Shown: piece by piece, positions 42,975 through 50,994 of the stretch | Layout of the letters: each line of letters begins with the position of its first letter | Position numbering within the stretch: position 1 is the first letter of the stretch | From: Anthropogastromicrobium sp052273485 | GTDB lineage: Bacteria; Bacillota; Clostridia; Lachnospirales; Lachnospiraceae | Length of the DNA: 64,000 nt | Direction of reading: 5' to 3' | Assembly: GCA_052273485.1 (NCBI GenBank) | Contig: DAVZID010000001.1 | Location: forward strand, 1 to 64,000 | Made by a program: the position numbers and the translations under genes | The notes under the pieces: model-generated | What the model was told of the DNA's origin: nothing | Databases searched by the model: none | What the model saw: the letters and a program-made list of their open reading frames with translations, nothing else

Positions 42975-45104
42975 ATGAAAGGGAAAAAGAAATCCTTTGC
43001 TGAGAAGATAAAAAATGAGGGATGGCTACGGTTAGAATGTCATCCGCTTGCAGTATGGTTTGGCAGCACGTTTGTAACCGTATTTCTATTAGAGCTGTTG
43101 AGCCGAAAGTCGCTGATTAGCGTATTGCGTTTTATGTTTGTGACGCCGCACCTGTTTTTGATGAATTTTATGATTGTACTTGCCACCTATTCGCTGATGT
43201 TTTTAACGAAGCGCTGGGGTTTTGTCAGAGGCCTTGTGGCAATTTTCTGGGGCGCAATCGGTGTAACCGATTTTGTCCTTTTGATGTTTCGAACTACGCC
43301 GTTTAACTGGCATGATTTAAGCCTGATCGATTCGGCAATGCAGGTCATGAACCACTATGTTTCCGGAATCGGATTTGTGGCAATCGGTGCAGTGATAGCA
43401 GCGTGTATTGTCCTTGTAGTCGTGCTGTTTCGTAAGGCGGCACGTCTTACCAAGCGCCCGAATTATAAGAAGGGTGCAGCAAGTGTGGTTGTCGTTTGTC
43501 TGTTGACGGTATATTTTTGGTCTGTTGGTCGTTGGTCTTCCATTTTGCCGCGAAATTTCAGTAACATCGCGCAAGCGTATCAGATCTATGGCCTTGCCTA
43601 CTGCTTTACCAATTCGTACATCAGCACTGGAATTTCCAAGCCGGACAATTACGATGCGCGAAAAGTCGAGAATATCTTAGACAAGGAGGTTGTTCCGGTC
43701 AATACCGAGGTCGAGATCGACCCAGTTGAAACGGAGGCAGTTGAGGAATCCACGGAAGCGGTTTATGAGGAGGAGACAAAGGCACCGATCGAAGAGTATG
43801 AGAATACAGGTGTCAATGTGATCTATCTTCAGCTAGAGTCTTTCTTTGATATTACGGATCTTAATGACGTAACGGTAAATGAGGATCCGATTCCAAACTA
43901 TCATCGTCTGTTTGATACTTGCTCCTCTGGATTTTTGAGTGTTCCGTCTGTCGGTGCAGGAACAGCCAATACCGAGTTTGAGATTCTGACCGGTATGAAT
44001 CTGGATTTCTTTGGATGCGGCGAGTATCCGTATCAGACAGTGCTTCGTGAGCAGACCTGTGAGAGTTTACCGTATTGTTATGACAACATTGGCTACACAG
44101 CACATGCAATCCATAATAACTCGGCAACCTTCTACAACCGCAATATGGTATTCTCCCGTCTGGGCTTTAATACGTTTACCAGTATGGAGTACATGTATAA
44201 CTTAACCTACACACCAGAGCATTGGGCGAAGGACAAGGTGCTGACATCCAATATCATCGAGGCGATGAAGTCAACCGATACAAGTGATTTTATCTACACG
44301 ATTTCGGTTCAGGGCCATGGTTCCTATCCGACCGAGGAGGTACTTACAAATCCTCATATCAAGGTAACTTTAAAAGAGGATGACGAGGCCAGACAGAATC
44401 AGCTGACTTATTATGCAAATCAGATTTACGAGATGGATCTGTTTGTTGCCGATCTGACCAGACAGCTCAAGGAATTTGATGAGCCTTGTATTCTTGTCAT
44501 GTACGGGGATCATTTGCCGAGTCTTGGCATCGAAGAAACCGATATGAATCAGGGAAATCTGTTTACCACGAAGTATATTTTGTGGAGCAATTTCCAGATG
44601 GAAAAGCAGGATAAGAATGTGGAAGCCTATCAGTTAGGCGCTTATGTAATGCAGCGAATGGGCATCAATGAGGGCATTATGTTCCGCTATCACCAGAAGT
44701 ATTTCAAGGAGCAGAATGCCAACGAGAGTGCTTATTTGGATTCGATGGCTGTCATCGAGTACGATATGCTTTACGGCGATCAGGAGGTATTTGGCGGAAC
44801 GAATCCATATCAGCCGACAAAGCTTCATATGGGAATCATTCCGATTACGCTAGACCGCGTGGTCTATAAAGACGGCACGATGTGGCTCTATGGAAACAAT
44901 TTCAATGAATTTTCAATTGTCATCATCAACGGTAAGCAGTATACACCGACTTCGCAGGGACAAAATTTAATCAAGCTAGAAGGACTGAATCTTGGCGGAG
45001 ATATCGAGGTGTGTGTTGCGCAGCAGGATGACTACGGAAAGACGATTCTTAGTACCACGAAGAATTGCAAGCTGACGATTGAGAATGGAAAAGGTGGGGA
45101 GTGA
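42975..45104 (+). CDS. LTA synthase-like sulfatase-domain membrane protein
   Basis: 709 residues. Four to five N-terminal membrane helices (to about residue 200) are followed by an acidic Glu/Thr-rich linker (about 240-275) and an extracellular sulfatase-type domain: VIYLQLESFFDITDL, SVGAGTANTEFEILTGMN with Thr330 at the position of the LtaS catalytic threonine, SVQGHGSYPTEE and LVMYGDHLPSLG. Such enzymes transfer glycerol-phosphate from phosphatidylglycerol to teichoic-acid chains or glycolipids. An extra ~95-residue C-terminal beta domain (VVYKDGTMWLYGNNFNEFSI...) is present, unlike S. aureus LtaS. RBS GAGGAGAAG. Repeat copy F follows the stop. Confidence 0.88.
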   Translation: MKGKKKSFAEKIKNEGWLRLECHPLAVWFGSTFVTVFLLELLSRKSLISVLRFMFVTPHLFLMNFMIVLATYSLMFLTKRWGFVRGLVAIFWGAIGVTDFVLLMFRTTPFNWHDLSLIDSAMQVMNHYVSGIGFVAIGAVIAACIVLVVVLFRKAARLTKRPNYKKGAASVVVVCLLTVYFWSVGRWSSILPRNFSNIAQAYQIYGLAYCFTNSYISTGISKPDNYDARKVENILDKEVVPVNTEVEIDPVETEAVEESTEAVYEEETKAPIEEYENTGVNVIYLQLESFFDITDLNDVTVNEDPIPNYHRLFDTCSSGFLSVPSVGAGTANTEFEILTGMNLDFFGCGEYPYQTVLREQTCESLPYCYDNIGYTAHAIHNNSATFYNRNMVFSRLGFNTFTSMEYMYNLTYTPEHWAKDKVLTSNIIEAMKSTDTSDFIYTISVQGHGSYPTEEVLTNPHIKVTLKEDDEARQNQLTYYANQIYEMDLFVADLTRQLKEFDEPCILVMYGDHLPSLGIEETDMNQGNLFTTKYILWSNFQMEKQDKNVEAYQLGAYVMQRMGINEGIMFRYHQKYFKEQNANESAYLDSMAVIEYDMLYGDQEVFGGTNPYQPTKLHMGIIPITLDRVVYKDGTMWLYGNNFNEFSIVIINGKQYTPTSQGQNLIKLEGLNLGGDIEVCVAQQDDYGKTILSTTKNCKLTIENGKGGE

Positions 45105-45105
45105 G

Positions 45106-45188
45106 GTACAGCCCGGTAGTTTTACGAAGGGCACTTCGGTGCTGGCGTTGTCGGCGAACCGCTTTCGTAAAACTTCCCCTCGTGAACC
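45106..45188. repeat. Dispersed palindromic repeat, copy F
   Basis: 83 bases with perfect inner inverted repeats AGTTTTACGAA (45118-45128) and TTCGTAAAACT (45164-45174), plus TTGTCGGCGAACCGCT and a closing CGTGAACC. It contains the right half of the family plus a mirrored piece. It starts right after the LTA-synthase-like gene and ends 17 bases before the trpS promoter. Confidence 0.75.
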
Positions 45189-45204
45189 ATTGCGATAGTT
45201 TTGA

Positions 45205-45233
45205 TTGACGTACAGCGAAAAGTGAGCTATGAT
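45205..45233 (+). promoter_or_regulatory. Predicted promoter of trpS
   Basis: -35 TTGACG (45205-45210), 17-base spacer, -10 TATGAT (45228-45233). The leader to the ATG is about 60 bases, which excludes a T-box. Confidence 0.6.
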
Positions 45234-45298
45234 TATACCAAGGTTCAAAGGTCAAAATTCGACTGGCGACAGTAACTAGGAAAGGTAAGAAACAGACC

Positions 45299-46387
45299 AT
45301 GGAAAAGATTATATTAACAGGTGACAGACCGACAGGAAGACTTCACGTAGGACATTATGTAGGCTCTCTTAGAAGACGAGTAGAGTTACAGAACTCTGGT
45401 GAGTATTCCAAGATTTTTATTATGATTGCAGATGCGCAGGCATTAACCGATAACATTGAGAACCCGGAGAAGGTTCGTCAGAATATCATTGAGGTAGCAC
45501 TTGATTACCTCTCTTGTGGACTGGACCCGACAAAGAGCAGCCTCTTAATTCAGTCTCAGATCACAGAGCTGTGCGAGCTGACTTTCTACTATATGGATCT
45601 CGTCACCGTTGCAAGACTTCAGAGAAATCCTACTGTAAAGTCTGAGATTCAGATGAGAAATTTTGAGGCAAGTATTCCGGTCGGATTCTTCACCTACCCG
45701 ATCAGCCAGGCTGCTGATATCACCGCATTCAAGGCAACAACCGTTCCGGTTGGTGAGGATCAGCTTCCGATGATCGAGCAGACAAGAGAGATTGTTCGTA
45801 AGTTCAACACCGTTTACGATGAAGTATTGGTTGAGCCAACCGCACTCATTTCCACCAATCAGGCGTGTCTGCGTCTGCCAGGTATCGACGGAAAGGCAAA
45901 GATGAGCAAGTCTCTTGGAAACTGCATCTATCTGGCCGACAGTGCGGATGAGGTAAAGAAGAAGATCATGAGCATGTACACCGATCCACAACATCTTCTG
46001 GTAAGCGATCCGGGTCACCTTGAGGGCAACACCGTATTCACCTATCTGGATGCATTCTGTAAACCAGAGCACTTCGAGAGATATTTACCGGATTACGCAA
46101 ATCTGGACGAGTTAAAGGCTCACTACACCAGAGGCGGTCTGGGCGATGTTAAGGTAAAGAAGTTCTTAAACAATATTGTTCAGGAAGAGTTAGAGCCAAT
46201 CCGTAAGAGACGTAAGGAATACGAGAAGGATATTCCGGAAGTTTACAACATTCTGCGTAAGGGCACTGAGGCAGCAAGAGAGGTTGCCGCACAGACACTG
46301 TCTGAAGTAAAGAGCGCAATGAAGATCAACTACTTCGACGATGCTGAGCTGATCAAGGCACAGAGCGAAAAGTATCAGGGAATTTAA
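45299..46387 (+). CDS. trpS: Tryptophanyl-tRNA synthetase
   Basis: 362 residues. Class I synthetase: the HIGH-type signature is HVGH (16-19, in GRLHVGHYVGSL) and KMSKS is at 201-205. Further typical segments are PVGEDQLPMIEQTREI and MYTDPQ. It is somewhat longer than Bacillus TrpRS (330 residues), with an extended middle part of the kind seen in other clostridial forms. It charges tRNA-Trp. RBS AGGAAAGG. It is a single-gene unit with its own promoter, ending at a bidirectional terminator. Confidence 0.97.
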   Translation: MEKIILTGDRPTGRLHVGHYVGSLRRRVELQNSGEYSKIFIMIADAQALTDNIENPEKVRQNIIEVALDYLSCGLDPTKSSLLIQSQITELCELTFYYMDLVTVARLQRNPTVKSEIQMRNFEASIPVGFFTYPISQAADITAFKATTVPVGEDQLPMIEQTREIVRKFNTVYDEVLVEPTALISTNQACLRLPGIDGKAKMSKSLGNCIYLADSADEVKKKIMSMYTDPQHLLVSDPGHLEGNTVFTYLDAFCKPEHFERYLPDYANLDELKAHYTRGGLGDVKVKKFLNNIVQEELEPIRKRRKEYEKDIPEVYNILRKGTEAAREVAAQTLSEVKSAMKINYFDDAELIKAQSEKYQGI

Positions 46388-46390
46388 GTA

Positions 46391-46445
46391 AAAAAAAGGC
46401 TTTCATCGTCCGGTTAAATCTACCGGACTCTGAAAGCCTTTTTTC
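46391..46445. terminator. Bidirectional terminator between trpS and the GH3 gene
   Basis: AAAAAAAGGCTTTCA pairs with TGAAAGCCTTTTTT, with an inner stem GTCCGGT/ACCGGAC. T-runs exist on both strands, so it ends trpS (+) and the convergent glucosidase gene (-). Confidence 0.95.
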
Positions 46446-49250
46446 TTAATCCTTTTCGGTGTAGCTAGTTACAATCTCTAGCGGTTCAAATGTAATAGAA
46501 ATTGGGTGTAAGCCACCTTGTGCAAAATACAAACGTATATAGTGATTAAATCCAAACATGCCACCATCTCTTGAAATTGTAACTTCTTTTCCTTCGCTTC
46601 CATTAAAGCTATAGGTACCAAAGATTACATTATCCATAAAAAGAGATACCGGCATTTGCGCCAGCGGCGAGGCGTCAGAGGAAGCCGTGATGCTGATACG
46701 GATGGTTCCAAAGCCCTCTGCGCTGATGCCGAATAGATAATTGTCGCCCTTCTCGCTGGAAATACCAGTAAGAGGAAGGGTAGTAGTACCACAAATTTTA
46801 TGGTAGATGATATCAAAATTGGAGGTTATCTGCGCATTTTCTGGTACGTTGACAAGCTCAATCTCTGGCTCTTTTCCAGTCAGACGAAGCAGAGCAGGAG
46901 AGTTCATTAAAAAGCGGCAGATATTTGCTGCACAGCGAACCAGATGACGGCGCTCTAAGCGGCCACTTGCAAGAGCAGCTTCAAGATCACCCATTACCTT
47001 GGTGGTGTCAGAAGTTACCATATAAATATCATTCTGAGCAAGAACCATAGCCGCGAACTTTTCACGGGATGGCTTGTCGCCCGGTGCATTGTTGATCTCT
47101 GCCCACCAGTCGGTCATGACGATGCCGTCAAATCCCCACTCACCGCGTAAAATATCGGTGTTTAGCTGTGCATTTCCAGCAGTCCAAAGGCCGTTTACGC
47201 TGCCATAGGTCGTCATGATGGAGCTTGCGTAACCACTTCTGACGGCGATCTCAAAGCCCTTTAAGTAGATCTCACGAAGTGCACGCTCGGAAATTACGCT
47301 GTCAACAAAACGACGGTGATATTCCTGATTGTTTCCACAGAAATGCTTGATTGTACCAGTCACACCGGCGCGTCCCATACCCTCTAGCTGAGCAGTGGCA
47401 ATCGCACCACTTAAAAGAGGATCCTCAGAGAAATACTCAAAGTTACGGCCGTTTAATGGACAGCGATGGAGATTCATGCCAGGTCCAAGCAGACTTTCAA
47501 TGTGGTTGTTTCGCATCTCAAGGCCTTCCATCTCAAACAGATCGGCGTTCAGGCTGGTATTGAACGTGCAGGCAAGTAAAGTTCCGCCTGGAAGACTGAA
47601 TGCGTTGGTGCCGCAGTCCATACGAAGACCGGACGGGCCATCGGTACAGCAGCCAGCTGGGATGCCAAAATGGGTAAGATTAGGAGTGAGGCCACCGAAT
47701 GCAGCAGCAGTTCCCGGAGTGACCTTCGGGCTAGACATACCCTCGCCCTTTACCATGTGGCACAGATCCAGATCGGTAAGCTGTGCAAGAAACTCATCCA
47801 TCGAAACGATGCCAGACTTCACATCATCAAGGGAGTAGCCCTTATCGCCTGTATAATCGGCGCATTGTGGGCAGGTATCTTCCTTATAGTGCTGTAAATA
47901 GACAGGAGCAGCCTGAATCACAGGAGTAAACGTGCCGTCTTCATTTGTCTTTGGCATCATGCGCTCAAGATGGCGACGTGGCGCGAGCTGCTGGGAAAGC
48001 TCCTGTAAGACAACCGTATTGGCAAGTGTAAAGCTTCCAATTTCCTTTGCGTCACGCACATTGGCACCGGCAAAGATCGTATAAGTGCCTTCCTCGAGTA
48101 CATAGCTAAATGCGTGTCCGGTAATGCCACTGTCATCGTAAGAGGCAAGTGCATAAAAATCAATTGCAAGGATACCAGATTCTTCCTCGCCAGCCTCAAG
48201 AAGCTCGGTTTTTGCAAAACGAATCAGTTCACGGGATGGCTTTCCGAGAACACCCTGCGGTTTCTGTACATAAAACTGTATTGTTTCCTTACCAGCAACA
48301 TTTCCAACGTTCGTAACATCGTAAGTAACTTGGAAGGTATCCTTCATGGAAATCTCGCCCTTTGCAAGTCCTGTCGGAAGAGAACACATATCAAGAGAAG
48401 CCTGCACATCAAATGTCGTGTAGGAAAGACCATATCCAAACGGATAACGTACCTTATCCTTTGCGAAAGTCTCAAAGTAGCGATAGCCAACATAGATATC
48501 TTCCTCATAGCGAATGGTCTCTTCGCAACCCAAATTACGTGTAGATGGATAATCGTCAATGTGATAAGCGATGGTGTCGCTCAAGCGTCCGCTTGCCGGA
48601 ACCTTTCCTGTCAGAACATCAACGGCGCCACAGCCGCCTTCCATGCCGCCCTGCCAGATGTACAAAACAGCAGATGGTTCATAGCGGTCCACAAAGCTCA
48701 TATCAATGATATTTCCAACATTTAAGAGTACAACGGTGCGAGAGAAATGACGACATACGGTTTGAAGCATCGCCTCCTCGCCATCAGTCAGATACCAGCT
48801 GCCCTTTTCAGCTGCATTGTCGCGGTCTTCACCTGCGGTACGTCCAATTACGACGAGCGCGGTCTGGCAGCGGGAAGCAGCACCGGATACGAGTTCATCG
48901 CTAAGTGGCATCTCTTTTTGGCACCATGGTTCTTGTGCCCAGCCATTTCCAAGGTCAAACGGATGATCCTTTAACCAATCCTTATAGGCATTTTTCACTT
49001 CCTCGTCAATTATAAGAGACGATTCATTCAAGGCATACTCAAGATCATGTACATAGCTTGTATTGACCAGACCACCCGATCCGGTTCCACTCTTATAATA
49101 TTCAAACTGAGTGCGGCCAAATACGGCACATTTTTCTCCTTTTGCCAGAGGAAGGGTATTGTTTTTGTTTTCCAGAAGCACGCAGCCCTCAGCCGCAGCC
49201 TGTCTTGCAAGCGCTGCATACTGCTTCCAGTCAAGTGTAAATTTGCTCAT
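46446..49250 (-). CDS. Glycoside hydrolase family 3 beta-glucosidase with permuted domain order
   Basis: 934 residues, no signal peptide, so intracellular. Normal GH3 enzymes start with the TIM barrel. Here the alpha/beta sandwich comes first (EGCVLLENKNNTLPLAKGEK... to about 300), then the fibronectin-III-like domain (YVLEEGTYTIFAGANV, about 300-420), and only then the barrel: CCTDGPSGLRMD, LGPGMNLHRCPLNGRNFEYF, KHFCGNNQEYHRR and the nucleophile Asp714 in IVMTDWW. A C-terminal beta domain (about 820-934) follows. This swapped order is known from Butyrivibrio fibrisolvens and Ruminococcus albus enzymes. It cleaves beta-glucosides such as cellobiose. RBS AGGAAAGGAAA; own promoter at 49307-49335. 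Confidence 0.92.
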   Translation of the reverse strand: MSKFTLDWKQYAALARQAAAEGCVLLENKNNTLPLAKGEKCAVFGRTQFEYYKSGTGSGGLVNTSYVHDLEYALNESSLIIDEEVKNAYKDWLKDHPFDLGNGWAQEPWCQKEMPLSDELVSGAASRCQTALVVIGRTAGEDRDNAAEKGSWYLTDGEEAMLQTVCRHFSRTVVLLNVGNIIDMSFVDRYEPSAVLYIWQGGMEGGCGAVDVLTGKVPASGRLSDTIAYHIDDYPSTRNLGCEETIRYEEDIYVGYRYFETFAKDKVRYPFGYGLSYTTFDVQASLDMCSLPTGLAKGEISMKDTFQVTYDVTNVGNVAGKETIQFYVQKPQGVLGKPSRELIRFAKTELLEAGEEESGILAIDFYALASYDDSGITGHAFSYVLEEGTYTIFAGANVRDAKEIGSFTLANTVVLQELSQQLAPRRHLERMMPKTNEDGTFTPVIQAAPVYLQHYKEDTCPQCADYTGDKGYSLDDVKSGIVSMDEFLAQLTDLDLCHMVKGEGMSSPKVTPGTAAAFGGLTPNLTHFGIPAGCCTDGPSGLRMDCGTNAFSLPGGTLLACTFNTSLNADLFEMEGLEMRNNHIESLLGPGMNLHRCPLNGRNFEYFSEDPLLSGAIATAQLEGMGRAGVTGTIKHFCGNNQEYHRRFVDSVISERALREIYLKGFEIAVRSGYASSIMTTYGSVNGLWTAGNAQLNTDILRGEWGFDGIVMTDWWAEINNAPGDKPSREKFAAMVLAQNDIYMVTSDTTKVMGDLEAALASGRLERRHLVRCAANICRFLMNSPALLRLTGKEPEIELVNVPENAQITSNFDIIYHKICGTTTLPLTGISSEKGDNYLFGISAEGFGTIRISITASSDASPLAQMPVSLFMDNVIFGTYSFNGSEGKEVTISRDGGMFGFNHYIRLYFAQGGLHPISITFEPLEIVTSYTEKD

Positions 49251-49306
49251 TGAAATGTTTCCTTTCCTAAAAAGTGTACGAAATGCATTGACAATTTCAT
49301 GCTTCC

Positions 49307-49335
49307 ATCATACAATAAAAAAGATATTATTTCAA
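49307..49335 (-). promoter_or_regulatory. Predicted promoter of the GH3 gene
   Basis: On the reverse strand: -35 TTGAAA (49335-49330), 17-base spacer, -10 TATGAT (49312-49307). I found no convincing catabolite-response element. Confidence 0.6.
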
Positions 49336-49344
49336 CAAAATACT

Positions 49345-49436
49345 GTTCACGGACTGGTAATTTGTGAAAGCGGTTCGACGATTGTCTCAGTAAAAGCAAC
49401 TCGTCTCACCGCTAATCTAGGTTACGAACCGTGAAC
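49345..49436 (-). repeat. Dispersed palindromic repeat, copy G
   Basis: 92 bases with ends GTTCACGG/CCGTGAAC. Interior: GTGAAAGCGGTTCGACGATT, GTAAAAGCAACTCGTCTCAC and CGCTAATCTAGGTTACGA. Its reverse complement aligns with copies D and E nearly end to end. It lies in the divergent gap between the GH3 promoter and the CNNM gene. Confidence 0.85.
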
Positions 49437-49469
49437 GTGAACAACGTTAAAACAGGAGGAAGAAACGTC

Positions 49470-49547
49470 ATGGAAGACGACGGCAGCGCGGATACGGATA
49501 CGAATATGCAGATCCCAACGGGATCTTCGAAAGGAGGTCTCGCATGA
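49470..49547 (+). CDS. Small acidic ORF translationally coupled to the CNNM gene
   Basis: 25 codons: starts MEDDGSADTDTNMQIPTG and ends SSKGGLA. It has a strong ribosome binding site (AGGAGGAAG, seven bases before ATG 49470), and its stop overlaps the next start as ATGA (49544-49547). The next gene's own binding site (AAAGGAGG) is within this ORF. The arrangement looks like a leader peptide or a coupling device. No family is recognised. It may be a real small protein or simply the eroded start of a longer transporter N-terminus. Confidence 0.45.
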   Translation: MEDDGSADTDTNMQIPTGSSKGGLA

Positions 49548-50848
49548 TAGGAGCAATTATTCTGCAGGTCATTCTGATCGCACTGAACGCAGTGTTTACG
49601 TGTGCAGAGACGGCAATCGTTTCATTAAATGCAAATCAATTAGAAGAACTCGGAAAAAAAGACGAGGAAAAGGCAGAGGTCCTTTCAGGCTTTAAAGCAA
49701 AGCAGGAACGCTTTTTAACAACAATGCAGTTTGTGTCAATGGCAAGCATGTGTTTAGGCAGTGCTTATGCGGCCCTTGTATTTCGTAAACCCCTAGAAGA
49801 TCTGATCGGAAAGAGTGGTCAGACATTAAATTCAGGCGTGTTAGATGCGCTTTGCATTACCGTAATTTCCCTCGTTCTGTGTATTGTCACGATGATTTTG
49901 GGACGAATGGTGCCAAAGCGCCTTGCGGCAGAGAAAGAAGAAGAGATGGCAGTGCGCTTTTCATCTGTTGTCTATGTTGCACAGACTATATGTTTCCCAC
50001 TTGTCTGTCTATTGATTGCAGCGTCTCACACCATTCTTCGTTTATGTGGTGTCGATCCTCATCGCCAGACGCAGATTACAGAGGAAGAAATTCGTCTGAT
50101 GGCGGAATCAGGAAGCCAGAAAGGAACCATCGACACACAGGAAAATGAGTTTATCCAAAATGTATTTGAGTTTAACGATGTTTCCATTGATGAGATCTGT
50201 ACGCATCGAAAGGACGTTATCTGTGTGTACGCCGATGAGAGCCGTGAGGAATGGGAAAAGGTCATCTATGGCAACCGCCACAGCTTCTTTGTCGTGTGTG
50301 GTGAGGATACCGATGATATTGTTGGCGTGCTCGATGCGCGCGAGTACTTACGATCTAAGGATCATTCCAGAGAAGCAATAATGAAGACCTGTGTTCGCAA
50401 ACCATATTTTATTCCGGAAAATATGAAAGCAGCCTCCCTCTTCTCCAACATGAAAAAGACTGGAAACTATTTTGCCGTTGCAATCGACGAATACGGCGGC
50501 ATGGCAGGTATCGTTACAATGAGAGATTTGCTTGAACTGATTGTAGGAGAGTGGAAAGAACATGACGAAGAACCACAGCCAAGCGATATTGAAAAGATCG
50601 GTGACAGCTTCTGGCGTATTCAGGGTGCAGCCTCCCTCGATGAAGTGGCAGAGGAGCTAGACATTGAGCTTCCGCTTGATGAGTATGATACCTTCGGTGG
50701 CTACGTGCTCGGTGAACTCGGCTACGTACCGGATGACGGTACACAAGTCTCCGTTCTCACACCAGACCTTGAAATCATGGTAACTTCCATAAGTGATCAC
50801 AGAGTTGAGACAACCACTGTGCGCAAACGATTAACACCAGATGAGTAA
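49544..50848 (+). CDS. CNNM/CBS-pair/CorC-type transporter protein (hemolysin C family)
   Basis: 434 residues. The CNNM membrane domain (about 1-190) with CAETAIVSLNANQLEELGKK is followed by a CBS pair (about 205-330: DEICTHRKDVICVYADES, YFAVAIDEYGGMAGIVTMRD) and a C-terminal CorC/HlyC domain (WRIQGAASLDEVAEELDIEL). This family exports Mg2+ or Co2+ or affects their resistance; the 'hemolysin' name is historical. AAAGGAGG precedes ATG 49544. It overlaps the small upstream ORF. Confidence 0.92.
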   Translation: MIGAIILQVILIALNAVFTCAETAIVSLNANQLEELGKKDEEKAEVLSGFKAKQERFLTTMQFVSMASMCLGSAYAALVFRKPLEDLIGKSGQTLNSGVLDALCITVISLVLCIVTMILGRMVPKRLAAEKEEEMAVRFSSVVYVAQTICFPLVCLLIAASHTILRLCGVDPHRQTQITEEEIRLMAESGSQKGTIDTQENEFIQNVFEFNDVSIDEICTHRKDVICVYADESREEWEKVIYGNRHSFFVVCGEDTDDIVGVLDAREYLRSKDHSREAIMKTCVRKPYFIPENMKAASLFSNMKKTGNYFAVAIDEYGGMAGIVTMRDLLELIVGEWKEHDEEPQPSDIEKIGDSFWRIQGAASLDEVAEELDIELPLDEYDTFGGYVLGELGYVPDDGTQVSVLTPDLEIMVTSISDHRVETTTVRKRLTPDE

Positions 50849-50889
50849 CCACCCCTCTGGAACCAACATAATTCTAAAAATGATTTCTA

Positions 50890-50918
50890 TTGAAATCCAT
50901 ACATTTATTCGATATAAT
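50890..50918 (+). promoter_or_regulatory. Predicted promoter of the ABC exporter operon
   Basis: -35 TTGAAA (50890-50895), 17-base spacer, consensus -10 TATAAT (50913-50918). The expected start point falls inside the left arm of the hairpin at 50921-50957. Confidence 0.7.
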
Positions 50919-50920
50919 GA

Positions 50921-50957
50921 AAGTGCTGACCATTGCGATCAGCACTTTGTTTTTATC
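50921..50957 (+). terminator. Terminator overlapping the ABC operon promoter
   Basis: Stem AAGTGCTGA (50921-50929) / TCAGCACTT (50939-50947), followed by TGTTTTTAT. It would stop transcripts arriving from the CNNM gene. RNA started at the promoter above lacks part of the left arm. Confidence 0.7.
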
Positions 50958-50994
50958 TACACGAAAACCAAAAAAGAGAAAGGGGAGAGGTACT

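Noticed and set aside
45189..45298. T-box riboswitch in front of trpS (and of glyS at 26601-26685)
   Set aside because: Both leaders are under 110 bases and carry their own promoters, too short for a T-box. No T-box sequence or antiterminator was seen.
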